64,000 nt of DNA, from NCBI RefSeq assembly GCF_030063285.1, contig NZ_JASISU010000001.1, positions 434,001-498,000 on the forward strand. Direction: 5' to 3'. This DNA comes from Pseudarthrobacter sp. PS3-L1 (GTDB lineage Bacteria > Actinomycetota > Actinomycetes > Actinomycetales > Micrococcaceae). A model generated the notes under the pieces. The model did no database searches. It saw only the letters and a list, made by a program, of their open reading frames with translations, and was not told the origin of the DNA. The position numbers and the translations under genes were made by a program. Shown here in pieces: positions 25,598-35,017 of the stretch (the first letter of the stretch is position 1; each line of letters begins with the position of its first letter).

Positions 25598-27178
25598 CTA
25601 CTTCGTGGCACGGGGAACCCCGCGCAGAACCACTCCTGCCACAATGGCCGTCAATCCCACCAGCACCAGGGCAATGGTTGCCGTGATGTGGACGCCGGAA
25701 TCAAAAGCATTCCGTGCGTTCTCCAGCAACTGCGTTGCGGCCGGGCCGGGCAGCGAATCGGCCAGTTCCACGGCGCCAGCGAGTGTCTCGCCCGCCCGGT
25801 GCGAAGCGCCGTCCGGAATGGCTCCGGCCACCCCATCCGGGAAAACCAGGTTCCGCTGGTAGGACGCCGTCAGGATGGACCCAAGGATGGCGGTACCGAG
25901 AAGGGAGCCAACCTCATAGCCGGTCTCCGAGATGGCCGCAGCAGCGCCGGATTTTGCCGGTGGTACAGAGCCCAGGATCAGATCGTTCGAGATGGTTTCC
26001 GCAGCTCCCACACCCAGTGCCAGGACCAGCAGGGCAGCCAGCAGCAGGGCTGGCCCCGCGCTGTGGTCACCGAAGGCCACCAGTGCGTATCCGGCAGCGC
26101 TCAGGGCCAGGCCGCCCGCCACCACATATCCCGGTGGCACCACGCGGACCAGCGGGACCACCACAAGCCCCGCCACGACGGTGGCCAGCAATGCCGGAAT
26201 CATGGCGATCCCGGAGGCCGAGGGTGACATGCCCTCCAGGAGTTGGAGATGCTGGGCCAGGAAAAAGATAAAGCCGTTGAAGGAAAAGATTGCCAGGACG
26301 TTGGCGGCGATGCCTGTGCTGAAGACCCGGTTGGTGAACAGGCCCATGTCCAGCAGGGGAGTGGCCAGGGCCTTTTGTCGGCGCACAAATACCGCACCCA
26401 TTATCAGCCCCACGCCAACGATCCCAAGGGCCGCAGGCGTGAACCCCTGCGTAGCAATTTCTTTGATGCCATAGACCACGGGCACCATCACCAGCATCGA
26501 GAGGGCAATGCTGGGGAGATCGATCTTTCCCGGCAGTGGATCCCGGGATTCCGGGATGAAGAACTGCCCCAGGATCAGCAGCGGAAGCATGATGGGCACA
26601 GCCACGAGCAGGATTGCACCCCACCAGAAGTGCTCCACTAGCCAGCCGCCAAAGATTGGCCCCAGTGCTGCGCCGCCGGAGAAGCCCGCAGCCCAGATGG
26701 CAATGGCAAGGCGCCGTCGGTTGGCATCCGGAAAGATGTTGCGGATCAGCGACAGCGTGGACGGCATCAACATGGCGCCGAAGAAGCCCAGGCCTGCACG
26801 GCCTGCAATGAGCCATTCTGCGCTTGGTGCGAACGCTGTAGCAGCGGAGACCGCGGCAAAACCAATGCTGCCAATGAGGAGGAGTCGTCGGCGCCCAATC
26901 CGGTCCCCAAGGCTGCCCATGGCAACCAGGAGCGCAGCCAGCACCAACGGGTAGGCATCGACAATCCAGAGCAGCTGGACTCCTGTTGTCTCAAGGCTTC
27001 GCGCAATCGCTGGCAGCGCAAACGTCAGGGCTGTATTGTCCACTGCCACCAGGAGAACCGGGAACATGAGCAGGCCGAGCGCAAGCCAGTCACGCCACGG
27101 GCTGTTCCTCGGGATGGGCTCGAAAGTGTCCCGGGATTCCTTGTTGGGGTAACTGGTGGGTGAAGGGGAGGAGCTCAT
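25598..27178 (-). CDS. MFS drug/proton antiporter (DHA2 type)
   Basis: A 526-residue protein with about 14 hydrophobic segments, the size and topology of the DHA2 family. Motif A in loop 2-3 reads LGDRIGRRRLLLIG. An N-terminal helix with VDNTALTFALPAIARSLETT matches the family motif DxTIVNVALP. It probably exports a hydrophobic or cationic toxic compound by proton exchange. The ATG at 27178 is chosen. The longer open frame upstream would run through the operator and the divergent repressor gene. It is controlled by the neighbouring TetR protein through the palindrome 6 bases upstream. Confidence 0.92.
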   Translation of the reverse strand: MSSSPSPTSYPNKESRDTFEPIPRNSPWRDWLALGLLMFPVLLVAVDNTALTFALPAIARSLETTGVQLLWIVDAYPLVLAALLVAMGSLGDRIGRRRLLLIGSIGFAAVSAATAFAPSAEWLIAGRAGLGFFGAMLMPSTLSLIRNIFPDANRRRLAIAIWAAGFSGGAALGPIFGGWLVEHFWWGAILLVAVPIMLPLLILGQFFIPESRDPLPGKIDLPSIALSMLVMVPVVYGIKEIATQGFTPAALGIVGVGLIMGAVFVRRQKALATPLLDMGLFTNRVFSTGIAANVLAIFSFNGFIFFLAQHLQLLEGMSPSASGIAMIPALLATVVAGLVVVPLVRVVPPGYVVAGGLALSAAGYALVAFGDHSAGPALLLAALLVLALGVGAAETISNDLILGSVPPAKSGAAAAISETGYEVGSLLGTAILGSILTASYQRNLVFPDGVAGAIPDGASHRAGETLAGAVELADSLPGPAATQLLENARNAFDSGVHITATIALVLVGLTAIVAGVVLRGVPRATK

Positions 27179-27183
27179 TCCAA

Positions 27184-27211
27184 AAACTATACCGTCCAGA
27201 CGGTACAGTTT
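27184..27211. promoter_or_regulatory. TetR-type operator palindrome
   Basis: A 28-base near-palindrome whose half sites, AAACTATACCGTCC and AAACTGTACCGTCT on the opposite strand, agree at 12 of 14 positions. The core is ACCGTC-CA-GACGGT. It lies in the intergenic space between the divergent exporter and repressor genes, the normal site for an autoregulating TetR-family repressor. Confidence 0.85.
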
Positions 27212-27247
27212 GGCAAATGGACCTCCAGACCGGGCATGATGGAGGGC

Positions 27248-27787
27248 ATGTCCAGAAAACCTGTTGCCCGCGCTGCCGTCCTGGACGCTTTTGAAACACT
27301 GCTGATTGATGTGGGGGAGCGCGCAGCCACTCTCGACGCCGTGGCCAGGCTGGCAGGGGTGTCCAAGGGCGGACTGCTGTATCACTTCCCCAACAAGGAA
27401 GCGCTGATAGGTGCCGTTCTGGAGCGCCTCGATGAGCTTGCCGTGGCGGATCTGGCCCTGATGGCAAACGCTCCGCAGGGCGCTGCCGAGTATTTCATCC
27501 GGACGTCGCTCTTCTCTGGAACTCCCATGGACAGGGCGTTTGTTGCGGCTACCCGGCTGGCAGAGGTGGCACATGAGGAGGCACGACGCCGGTTCGCTGG
27601 CATCCAGGGTCAGTGGCTGGATCTGCTGGCCGCCGACGTCGGCCCCGACGTCGCCCGGGCCGTTCTCTACATGGGCGATGGCCTGTACTTCAATGCCATG
27701 TGGGAAAGCGGAACGGAAAGTGTCAGCGCCCAGCGGCGCGCAGATGTGGAAAACCTGGTGCTTGCGGTGCGCAAGCTGCGGATGTGA
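27248..27787 (+). CDS. TetR-family transcriptional repressor
   Basis: About 179 residues. The N-terminal helix-turn-helix reads TLDAVARLAGVSKGGLLYHFPNKEALIGAV, the classical TetR recognition helix with YHF. The C-terminal ligand-binding region is all-helical and not assignable to a ligand. It faces the DHA2 exporter divergently across a shared palindrome, so it most likely represses both genes until its drug ligand binds. The start could be ATG 27236, 27239 or 27248; none has an ideal ribosome site. Confidence 0.92.
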   Translation: MSRKPVARAAVLDAFETLLIDVGERAATLDAVARLAGVSKGGLLYHFPNKEALIGAVLERLDELAVADLALMANAPQGAAEYFIRTSLFSGTPMDRAFVAATRLAEVAHEEARRRFAGIQGQWLDLLAADVGPDVARAVLYMGDGLYFNAMWESGTESVSAQRRADVENLVLAVRKLRM

Positions 27788-27956
27788 GATTCCCGGCCCT
27801 GCCGCCGGTTGGAGCGGGCAGGATGAAGCCCAGGTTTGCGAGCCGGGCCCGGGCATAGGACAATGGGAGACTGTGAGGGCGCTCACCCGCCCTTGCCCGC
27901 GGAGCAAGTCATTGTTCCGGTTCGTGACCCCCTCAATTGAATATGCCCTTGATCTG

Positions 27957-28178
27957 CGGCGGGAGAGTCCTGCCAGCAGTACAGTAGGCGCCGTAGGAGC
28001 AAATCCTCCCCAGGAATCTCTCAGGCCCATGTACCGCCGCGGCGAGGCGCCTCTGGAAAGCAGCAGGCACCGGTTAGTGGTTTCTTCTTGGAAACTCAGG
28101 TGCTGTGCTCACCGACGGTGCAAGCGATCACAGTACATGTGGCGCGGAAACTCTCAGGTCCAATACAGAATGGGGAGG
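27957..28178 (+). ncRNA. tandem glycine riboswitch upstream of gcvP
   Basis: Two successive aptamers lie in the 442-base gap before gcvP. The first has GGGAGAGTCC (27961), GCCGTAGGAGCAAATCCTCC and GAATCTCTCAGGCCCATGTACCG (27969-28036 region). The second follows a short linker with TCTTGGAAACTCAGGTGC, then GACGGTGCAAGCGATCACAGTACATG, and closes with GGAAACTCTCAGG near 28145-28158. This conserved pattern is the glycine riboswitch. Tandem aptamers usually turn expression on when glycine is high, matching a glycine-catabolic operon. The gap from 27788 to about 27956 shows nothing else recognised. Confidence 0.93.
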
Positions 28179-28229
28179 AACCAAACCGATGTGGCGTACC
28201 CGGCGCTGCCCAAGTGATGGAGTTCTCTC

Positions 28230-31166
28230 GTGACAATACCTTCCACCGCCACAGCATTTGTTGACAGGCATATTGGCGCGCGCACGCACTCTGACGTCCA
28301 AACCATGCTCAACGCCGTGGGCTGCGACTCCCTCGACGCCCTGGTGGACAGGGCTGTGCCGCAGGTGATCCGACAGGATACGCCGCTGGAGCTCTCCTCC
28401 GCGCTGAGCGAGGTGCAGACGCTGGCAGAGCTGCGCGCACTTGCCGGCAAGAACAAAACAGCCGTGCAGATGATTGGCCAGGGCTACTACGACACCGTGA
28501 CGCCACCGGTGATCCGCCGCAACATCCTGGAGGGGCCTGCTTGGTATACCGCTTACACGCCCTACCAGCCGGAAATTTCCCAGGGGCGCCTCGAGGCGCT
28601 GCTGAACTTCCAAACCATGGTGCAGGACCTGGTGGGCCTGCCCATCGCCAATGCCTCCCTGCTGGACGAAGCCTCGGCTGTGGCAGAAGCGGTACTCATG
28701 ATGCGCCGGGCCAACAAGAACAAGGCTGCCAAGGACGGCAAGACCGTCATGGACGCAGACTGCCTGCCGCAGACCATCAATATCGTCAAGGGACGTGCCG
28801 AGGCTCTCGGCTTTGAGGTTGAGGTTGCGGATCTCACCCAGGGGCTGCCCGACGGCGTTATCAACGGTGTTGTGCTGCAGCAGCCTGGCGTTTCCGGCCG
28901 GGTGTTTGATCACTCAGCCGTAATTGCCGAGGCCAAGGACCGTGGTGCGCTGGTCACCGTCGCTGCGGACCTGCTGGCGCTGACACTGATCACCCCGCCA
29001 GGCGAGCAGGGCGCTGACATAGCGGTGGGATCTGCCCAGCGGTTCGGGGTTCCGCTTTTTTACGGTGGACCACACGCTGCCTACATGGCCGTGCAGAAAG
29101 GCCTGGAGCGCTCCATGCCGGGACGCCTGGTCGGTGTCTCCAAGGACTCCGCCGGAACCCCTGCGTACCGTCTGGCGCTCCAGACCCGAGAGCAGCACAT
29201 CCGCCGGGAAAAGGCCACGTCCAACATCTGCACCGCACAGGCGCTGCTGGCGATTGTTGCTTCCATGTATGCCGTCTACCACGGCCCACAGGGCCTGAAG
29301 GCGATTGCGCGCCAGGTCCACCAGCATGCACGCATCCTCGCGTCCTCACTGACCGCAGCAGGCTTTGCGGTGCAGCACACCAGTTTCTTCGACACGCTCA
29401 CGGTAGGGGTGCCGGGCCAGGCTGCTGCGATTGTCGAAGCCGCCGAGAAAGCAGGTATCAACCTGCGCAGCATTGATGCTGACACTGTCGGTATCTCCAC
29501 TGATGAAACCACGACGCCGGAGATCCTCAGTACGGTCCTGGGCGTCTTTGGAGCCACAGCGAAAGAAGCGGCATCCGACGTCGCCCTGATTCCCGCCGTC
29601 GAACGATCCTCCGACTTCCTGACGCACCCGGTGTTCAGTACGCATCGCTCTGAGACGCAGTTGCTGCGGTACATCCGCCGGCTCTCGGACCGGGACCTGG
29701 CCTTGGACCGCACCATGATTCCGCTGGGTTCCTGCACCATGAAGCTGAATGCCACAGCGGAAATGGAAGCCATTTCCTGGCCGGAGTTTGCCTCCATTCA
29801 CCCGTTCGCACCAGATTCCCAGACGGTGGGCTGGCGTGAACTGATTTCGGACCTGGAAAAGCAGCTTACGGAAATCACCGGCTACGACCAGGTCTCGATC
29901 CAGCCCAACGCCGGATCGCAGGGCGAGCTTGCCGGACTGCTTGCCATCCGGGGCTACCACCTGTCCCGCGGTGACGACCAGCGCACTGTGTGCCTGATTC
30001 CTGCCTCCGCCCACGGCACCAACGCAGCCTCTGCAGTCCTGGCCGGGATGAAGGTAGTGGTGGTTGCCACGGCGGCCAACGGCACCATCGACCATGCTGA
30101 CCTCGCGGCCAAGATCGCTCTGCACCACGAGACCCTGTCCGCCATCATGATCACCTACCCCTCAACGCACGGCGTGTTCGACGCTGACGTCAGCGACGTC
30201 TGTGATGCGATCCACGACGCCGGCGGGCAGGTCTACATCGATGGGGCCAACCTCAACGCTTTGGTGGGCCTGGCCCAGCCCGGCAAATTCGGCGGCGATG
30301 TTTCGCACCTGAACCTGCACAAGACGTTCTGCATCCCGCACGGTGGCGGCGGGCCCGGTGTGGGCCCCGTTGCCGCCAAGGCGCACCTTGCGCCGTTCAT
30401 GCCCGGCAATGCCGCGGACCCTTCGAACGGCGCAGGCGGCACGCCCATCTCCGGCTCACGCTTTGGTTCCGCAGGCGTCCTGCCTATCTCCTGGGCCTAC
30501 GTGAAGCTCATGGGTGGGGCTGGCCTGACTGATGCCACCAAGTCCGCACTGCTGGCAGCAAACTACATTGCTGCCCGCCTGAATGACTACTTCCCGGTGC
30601 TTTACACAGGCGACGGCGGCCTGGTGGCCCACGAGTGCATTCTGGACCTGCGTGAACTCACCACCAAGACGGGCGTCACCGCCGAAGACGTGGCCAAGCG
30701 CCTGATCGACTTCGGCTTCCACGCGCCCACTCTTGCATTCCCCGTCTCCGGAACGCTCATGGTGGAGCCCACCGAATCCGAGGACCTTGCAGAGATGGAC
30801 AGGTTCATCAACGCGATGATCGCCATCCGCGGCGAGATTGACCAGGTGGCCGACGGCGATTTTGCCGTCGAGGACAGCCCACTGCGCAACGCCCCGCATA
30901 CCGCAGCAGCGGCCATCAGCACCCACTGGGACCGGGCCTACACCCGTGAGCAGGCCGTGTTCCCGCTGACCTCACTCAAGCAAGACAAGTATTTCGCTCC
31001 AGTAGGCAGGGTGGACGGTGCTGCCGGGGACCGCAACCTGGTCTGCTCCTGCCCACCGATTGAAGCCTTCGAGGAAAGCTTCCTTGAGGATGAGCCCGAC
31101 GCAGGGACTGCAGCCTCGGGGACAGCAGAAGCGCCCCTGGAACCCACCCTCGCAGCAGCCAAGTAA
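28230..31166 (+). CDS. gcvP: glycine dehydrogenase (decarboxylating), P-protein
   Basis: A 978-residue single-chain P-protein with both halves fused. It decarboxylates glycine using pyridoxal phosphate and passes the aminomethyl group to lipoylated GcvH. Family motifs include [18 protein letters not shown], the [20 protein letters not shown] region, and the PLP site [17 protein letters not shown] with Lys698. The GTG start follows TGATGGAG. It is the first gene after the tandem glycine riboswitch, followed 10 bases later by gcvT. Confidence 0.97.
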   Translation: MTIPSTATAFVDRHIGARTHSDVQTMLNAVGCDSLDALVDRAVPQVIRQDTPLELSSALSEVQTLAELRALAGKNKTAVQMIGQGYYDTVTPPVIRRNILEGPAWYTAYTPYQPEISQGRLEALLNFQTMVQDLVGLPIANASLLDEASAVAEAVLMMRRANKNKAAKDGKTVMDADCLPQTINIVKGRAEALGFEVEVADLTQGLPDGVINGVVLQQPGVSGRVFDHSAVIAEAKDRGALVTVAADLLALTLITPPGEQGADIAVGSAQRFGVPLFYGGPHAAYMAVQKGLERSMPGRLVGVSKDSAGTPAYRLALQTREQHIRREKATSNICTAQALLAIVASMYAVYHGPQGLKAIARQVHQHARILASSLTAAGFAVQHTSFFDTLTVGVPGQAAAIVEAAEKAGINLRSIDADTVGISTDETTTPEILSTVLGVFGATAKEAASDVALIPAVERSSDFLTHPVFSTHRSETQLLRYIRRLSDRDLALDRTMIPLGSCTMKLNATAEMEAISWPEFASIHPFAPDSQTVGWRELISDLEKQLTEITGYDQVSIQPNAGSQGELAGLLAIRGYHLSRGDDQRTVCLIPASAHGTNAASAVLAGMKVVVVATAANGTIDHADLAAKIALHHETLSAIMITYPSTHGVFDADVSDVCDAIHDAGGQVYIDGANLNALVGLAQPGKFGGDVSHLNLHKTFCIPHGGGGPGVGPVAAKAHLAPFMPGNAADPSNGAGGTPISGSRFGSAGVLPISWAYVKLMGGAGLTDATKSALLAANYIAARLNDYFPVLYTGDGGLVAHECILDLRELTTKTGVTAEDVAKRLIDFGFHAPTLAFPVSGTLMVEPTESEDLAEMDRFINAMIAIRGEIDQVADGDFAVEDSPLRNAPHTAAAAISTHWDRAYTREQAVFPLTSLKQDKYFAPVGRVDGAAGDRNLVCSCPPIEAFEESFLEDEPDAGTAASGTAEAPLEPTLAAAK

Positions 31167-31176
31167 GGACTACGCC

Positions 31177-32325
31177 ATGACTGAAAAATTCACTGCGCTC
31201 CACGCTGAGCATGCACAGCTAGGTGCCTCCTTTACCGACTTCGGTGGTTGGCAGATGCCCCTCAAATACAGCTCAGAGCTGGCCGAGCACCACGCCGTCC
31301 GCACAAGCGCTGGCCTTTTTGACCTCTCACACATGGGTGAGGTGTGGGTCACTGGGGCCGACGCCGCAGCGTTCCTTGACTATGCGCTCGTGGGCAAGAT
31401 CTCTGCCATGGCGGTGGGCAAGGCCAAGTACTCCCTGATCTGCGCTGAAGACGGCGGAATCATTGACGACCTCATCACATACCGTCGGCCGGTCGCCGCA
31501 GATGGTACTGATGTCTTCCTGGTGGTGCCCAACGCAGGCAATGCGCAGGTGGTGGCAGAAGCCCTTGCAACGCGGGCCAGGGGTTTTGACGTCGTGGTGA
31601 CTGACGCTTCGGCCGAGACCTCGTTGATTGCCGTCCAGGGCCCCAAAGCGCAGGAGATACTGCTCCGGCTGGTTCCCGCTTCCCAGCACGCACTGCTGAC
31701 GGATCTGAAGTACTACGCTGCCGTTGAGGTAGAAGTCCTGATCGCCGGTGCCGGCCAGCAGCTTCTGCTGGCACGGACCGGTTACACAGGCGAGGACGGC
31801 TTTGAGATATTTGTTGCCAATGACGCCGCCGCAGCCCTATGGCAGGCCCTGATCGCCATTTCCGAGCCCGGCGAGCTCACTCCCGCAGGCTTGGCATCCC
31901 GGGATTCGCTTCGCCTCGAAGCCGGAATGCCCCTCTACGGCAACGAACTTTCCCGCCAGGGGGATCCTTTTGCTGCAGGACTGGGCCCGGTCGTCGCAGT
32001 TTCCAAGGAGGGTGACTTCGTCGGCAAGGCGGCCCTGGTTGCGGCAAAGGAGAAGGGGGCAGGGGTGTCCGTTGGTCGCCGCCTGGTGGGCCTCAAGGGG
32101 CTGGGCCGTCGCGCCGGCCGCGGGCACTACCCAGTGCTCAAGGATGGCGTTGCCATTGGTGAGGTCACCTCCGGCCAACCCTCGCCAACACTGGGTTATC
32201 CTGTGGCGCTTGCCTACGTGGATGTAGCCCACGCCGAGCCTGGTTCTGCTCTCGATATTGACCTCAGGGGCAAAGCTGAGCCCTTTGAAGTTGTGGCATT
32301 GCCCTTCTATAAACGCCAAAAGTAA
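31177..32325 (+). CDS. gcvT: glycine cleavage system aminomethyltransferase, T-protein
   Basis: A 382-residue T-protein. It releases ammonia from the aminomethyl-H-protein and makes methylene-tetrahydrofolate. The N-terminus has FTDFGGWQMPLKYSSELAEHHAVRTSAGLFDLSHMGE, the conserved folate-binding start. RTGYTGEDGFEIF and ASRDSLRLEAGMPLYGNEL are further signatures. The ATG at 31177, 10 bases after gcvP, is the family start. An earlier in-frame start would lie inside gcvP. Part of the gcvP-gcvT-gcvH-sdaA unit. Confidence 0.97.
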   Translation: MTEKFTALHAEHAQLGASFTDFGGWQMPLKYSSELAEHHAVRTSAGLFDLSHMGEVWVTGADAAAFLDYALVGKISAMAVGKAKYSLICAEDGGIIDDLITYRRPVAADGTDVFLVVPNAGNAQVVAEALATRARGFDVVVTDASAETSLIAVQGPKAQEILLRLVPASQHALLTDLKYYAAVEVEVLIAGAGQQLLLARTGYTGEDGFEIFVANDAAAALWQALIAISEPGELTPAGLASRDSLRLEAGMPLYGNELSRQGDPFAAGLGPVVAVSKEGDFVGKAALVAAKEKGAGVSVGRRLVGLKGLGRRAGRGHYPVLKDGVAIGEVTSGQPSPTLGYPVALAYVDVAHAEPGSALDIDLRGKAEPFEVVALPFYKRQK

Positions 32326-32334
32326 TTTCGCTTC

Positions 32335-32364
32335 CCCGCACCCGCACCCGCACCCGCACCCGCA
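32335..32364 (+). repeat. five tandem CCCGCA units between gcvT and gcvH
   Basis: Five perfect consecutive copies of the hexamer CCCGCA occupy most of the 54-base gap. The last copy abuts the gcvH ribosome site AAAGGAC. A tract like this can slip in copy number and would alter only leader length. Confidence 0.97.
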
Positions 32365-32379
32365 AAGGACACCTGAACC

Positions 32380-32763
32380 ATGGCCAAAGTTGCCCCCGAA
32401 CTGCAGTACTCCGAAGAACACGAATGGATTTCCCGGGAAGCCGGCAACCTGGTCTCCGTGGGCATCTCCGCTGTCGCTACCGAGGCATTGGGGGATATTG
32501 TCTACGTTGACCTCCCCGAGGTAGGCGCAACAGTAACTGCAGGTCAGACCTGTGGAGAAGTCGAGTCGACCAAATCTGTCTCGGACATCTACGCCCCCGT
32601 GACGGGCGAGGTCACCGAGACCAACCCTGCCGTGGTCGATGACCCGGCCCTCATCAACAGCGACCCCTACGGTGCTGGGTGGCTCTTCAAGGTGGCAGCA
32701 GAGTCGGAGGGGCCGCTGCTTTCCGCGCAGGACTACGCCTCCAAAAACGGCGGCGAGCTCTAG
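32380..32763 (+). CDS. gcvH: glycine cleavage system H-protein
   Basis: A 127-residue H-protein, the lipoyl-carrying shuttle of the complex. The site is [18 protein letters not shown] with Lys65 as the lipoylated residue. YSEEHEWIS and [14 protein letters not shown] are conserved N-terminal features. The ATG follows AAAGGACACCTGAACC. No lipoate ligase or lipoyl synthase gene is in the window. Confidence 0.97.
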   Translation: MAKVAPELQYSEEHEWISREAGNLVSVGISAVATEALGDIVYVDLPEVGATVTAGQTCGEVESTKSVSDIYAPVTGEVTETNPAVVDDPALINSDPYGAGWLFKVAAESEGPLLSAQDYASKNGGEL

Positions 32764-32781
32764 CCGCAGCCACGTCTTTCC

Positions 32782-32813
32782 CCAGGACCACAGCCCACAG
32801 GCTGTGGTCCTGG
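32782..32813 (+). terminator. perfect hairpin between gcvH and sdaA
   Basis: CCAGGACCACAGCC and its exact reverse complement form a 14-bp stem around a 4-base CACA loop. It begins 19 bases after the gcvH stop. No T-tract follows, so it could be a weak or partial terminator, or an mRNA 3'-end stabiliser that lowers sdaA relative to gcvPTH. Confidence 0.8.
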
Positions 32814-32871
32814 TTCCGGCAGGACCATCCCTCTGCCGGGCCACCGCACCACGCAGTAAGGAACCCCGGCT

Positions 32872-34269
32872 ATGGCTGTTGGAGTCTTTGACCTTTTTTC
32901 CATCGGAATTGGACCCTCCAGTTCGCATACTGTCGGCCCCATGCGAGCAGCGGCCGTTTTTGCCGAGGAGGTGGCGGCGGCCGGTGTCCTTGCTGACGTT
33001 GCGGCCCTGAAAGTTGACCTCTACGGGTCCCTCGCAGCCACCGGTCGGGGCCATGGGACCATGACTGCGGTCCTGCTGGGCCTTGAGGGCTACCACCCGG
33101 AACTGATCCTGCCCGATGAGGTTGAGGAACGGCTTGCTGGCATCGCAGGCACGGGGGCGCTGCAGCTCGCCGGAAAAGTCAGTCTGCCCTACCGTGTTGA
33201 GGACATGATCCTGCACCCCCTCACGGTGCTTCCGCGGCACACCAACGGCATGAAATTCGAGGTCATGGACGACGCCGGAACTTGCCTTCATGAGGCCACG
33301 TTCTTCTCAGTGGGCGGCGGGTTTATTGTGCGCGAGGGCGAAGAGGATGCCGCACTGGCAGAACTTGACGAGTCCAAGAAGGAGCTGCCGTTCCCCTTCC
33401 GCACGGCAGCGGAACTGCTGGAGCGCTGCACTGCCTCAGGACTGTCTATCGCCGACGTGATGCTCGTTAATGAAAAGGAAGCCCAGACCGAGCAGGAGAT
33501 TCGCGACGGCCTGCTAGCGATCCACCGGGTGATGGAAGACTGCGTGCAGGTCAGCCTGAAGCGCGAGGGCCTGCTGCCCGGCGGACTGAAGGTCCGCCGT
33601 CGTGCCCCCGATTGGCACAAGCGGCTCATGAAGGAAGACAAGGGCCGCGACCCCATGTACTGGCAGGAATGGGTGAATCTCGTGGCGCTGGCCGTCAATG
33701 AGGAGAATGCATCGGGGGGTCGCGTGGTGACAGCCCCCACCAACGGTGCCGCCGGCATCATTCCAGCCGTCCTCCACTATGCGTTGAACTTTGCCCCGGG
33801 CATGGACAAGGCAACTGCGGAAGACCGGGAGGACGTTGTGGTTACGTTCCTGCTTACCGCCGGCGCAATTGGGGTGCTCTACAAGGAGCAGGCATCTATT
33901 TCCGGTGCTGAGGTAGGGTGCCAGGGAGAAGTCGGATCGGCATCGTCCATGGCGGCCGCAGCCCTGGCAGAGGTGATGGGCGGAACCCCAGCCCAGGTAG
34001 AGAACGCCGCCGAAATCGCGATGGAACATAACCTGGGCCTGACGTGTGATCCCATTGGTGGGCTTGTCCAGGTGCCCTGCATCGAGCGCAACGCCATTGC
34101 TGCTGCGAAGGCCATCAACGCGGCCAAAATGGCGCTGTGGGGGGACGGTTCGCACCGCGTATCCCTGGACGAGGTCATCATCACCATGCGGGAAACCGGC
34201 AAAGACATGAGCTCTAAGTACAAGGAAACGGCCATGGGCGGCCTGGCCGTCAACGTGGTGGAATGCTGA
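32872..34269 (+). CDS. sdaA: L-serine ammonia-lyase (single-chain, iron-sulfur)
   Basis: A 465-residue L-serine dehydratase with the beta domain first ([23 protein letters not shown]) and the alpha domain last. The alpha domain has the cluster cysteines in [19 protein letters not shown] and [19 protein letters not shown]. It deaminates serine to pyruvate with a 4Fe-4S cluster. Its position after gcvPTH fits a route in which glycine-derived one-carbon units and glycine form serine, which is then burned. The SHMT gene needed for that step is not in the window. Confidence 0.95.
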   Translation: MAVGVFDLFSIGIGPSSSHTVGPMRAAAVFAEEVAAAGVLADVAALKVDLYGSLAATGRGHGTMTAVLLGLEGYHPELILPDEVEERLAGIAGTGALQLAGKVSLPYRVEDMILHPLTVLPRHTNGMKFEVMDDAGTCLHEATFFSVGGGFIVREGEEDAALAELDESKKELPFPFRTAAELLERCTASGLSIADVMLVNEKEAQTEQEIRDGLLAIHRVMEDCVQVSLKREGLLPGGLKVRRRAPDWHKRLMKEDKGRDPMYWQEWVNLVALAVNEENASGGRVVTAPTNGAAGIIPAVLHYALNFAPGMDKATAEDREDVVVTFLLTAGAIGVLYKEQASISGAEVGCQGEVGSASSMAAAALAEVMGGTPAQVENAAEIAMEHNLGLTCDPIGGLVQVPCIERNAIAAAKAINAAKMALWGDGSHRVSLDEVIITMRETGKDMSSKYKETAMGGLAVNVVEC

Positions 34270-34290
34270 GCTTGCTCCCGCAGGGCTGCG

Positions 34291-34836
34291 CTAGTTGTTG
34301 ATGGCCGCCCAGAGGTTCAGCGTGGCAGCGTAGGCGACCCAGGCGATATAGGGCACCAGCAGGGCAAAGGCGAGCCTGCTGATGGGGAAGGCCTTCCGGA
34401 TCAGGAAGACCAGGACTACTGCGAGGGCTGTGATGTCCACAAAGCCAACCCAGAGCGCCGGGGTGCCAAACATGGGGTACAGGGCGAAAAACAGGGGTGT
34501 CCAGGCCAGGTTCAGGACCAGCTGCACCCAGTAGAGCTTCAGGAAGCTTTTGCTCGCTGCGCCGCCCTTGCGCCATACGAGCCACGCCGCTAGCGCCATC
34601 AGGGTATACAGGAGCGTCCATACGGGCCCGAAGACCCAGTTGGGGGGCGTCCAGGGAGCTTTGCTTGCCGTGCTGTACCAGCCGTCCACGTTGCTGGTCG
34701 AGGCAAGCCCACCCAGCCCGGCTACGACGAACGAGGCCACCAGGAGGGCAGCAAGAACCAAAACCTGCCGTCCTGTGCTCTTGCGGTGGGCGCTGTGTTC
34801 AGACGTGGATTTCGAAGTTTCTTGGCTGACCGACAT
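34291..34836 (-). CDS. tspO: TspO/MBR-family membrane protein
   Basis: A 181-residue protein with five hydrophobic helices and the family-diagnostic segment APWTPPNWVFGPVWTLLYTLMALAAWLVW. QLVLNLAWTPLFF follows, and then the last helices. TspO proteins bind porphyrins and cholesterol-like ligands and are linked to tetrapyrrole and stress responses. The basic, Ser-rich N-terminal 20 residues are variable. ATG 34836 fits because the longer frame upstream runs into the divergent gene's leader. It converges on sdaA with 21 bases between. Confidence 0.92.
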   Translation of the reverse strand: MSVSQETSKSTSEHSAHRKSTGRQVLVLAALLVASFVVAGLGGLASTSNVDGWYSTASKAPWTPPNWVFGPVWTLLYTLMALAAWLVWRKGGAASKSFLKLYWVQLVLNLAWTPLFFALYPMFGTPALWVGFVDITALAVVLVFLIRKAFPISRLAFALLVPYIAWVAYAATLNLWAAINN

Positions 34837-35017
34837 GCAGTTAAGGCTCCCCAAGGAGACCGTGCAAGTCAAGGCGGGAAAGACCCTTGCGCCCGCGGTG
34901 TGACACGTGGCACGGATGCTGCCCGCGGGCAGGCCCGGCTTGGTCCGACAGTCTAGACTTAAGGTAGCAAGCCTGAATTGGCTGCCCCTCCCACCACCCC
35001 AGATTGGATACGTCCCC

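Noticed and set aside
27179..28030. Upstream extension of the MFS exporter frame
   Set aside because: It would run antisense through the repressor gene and the operator. The family N-terminus fits ATG 27178.
31837..33291. Minus-strand open frame of 484 codons across gcvT-gcvH-sdaA
   Set aside because: It covers three real genes on the other strand and reads as low-information Gly/Arg/His sequence.
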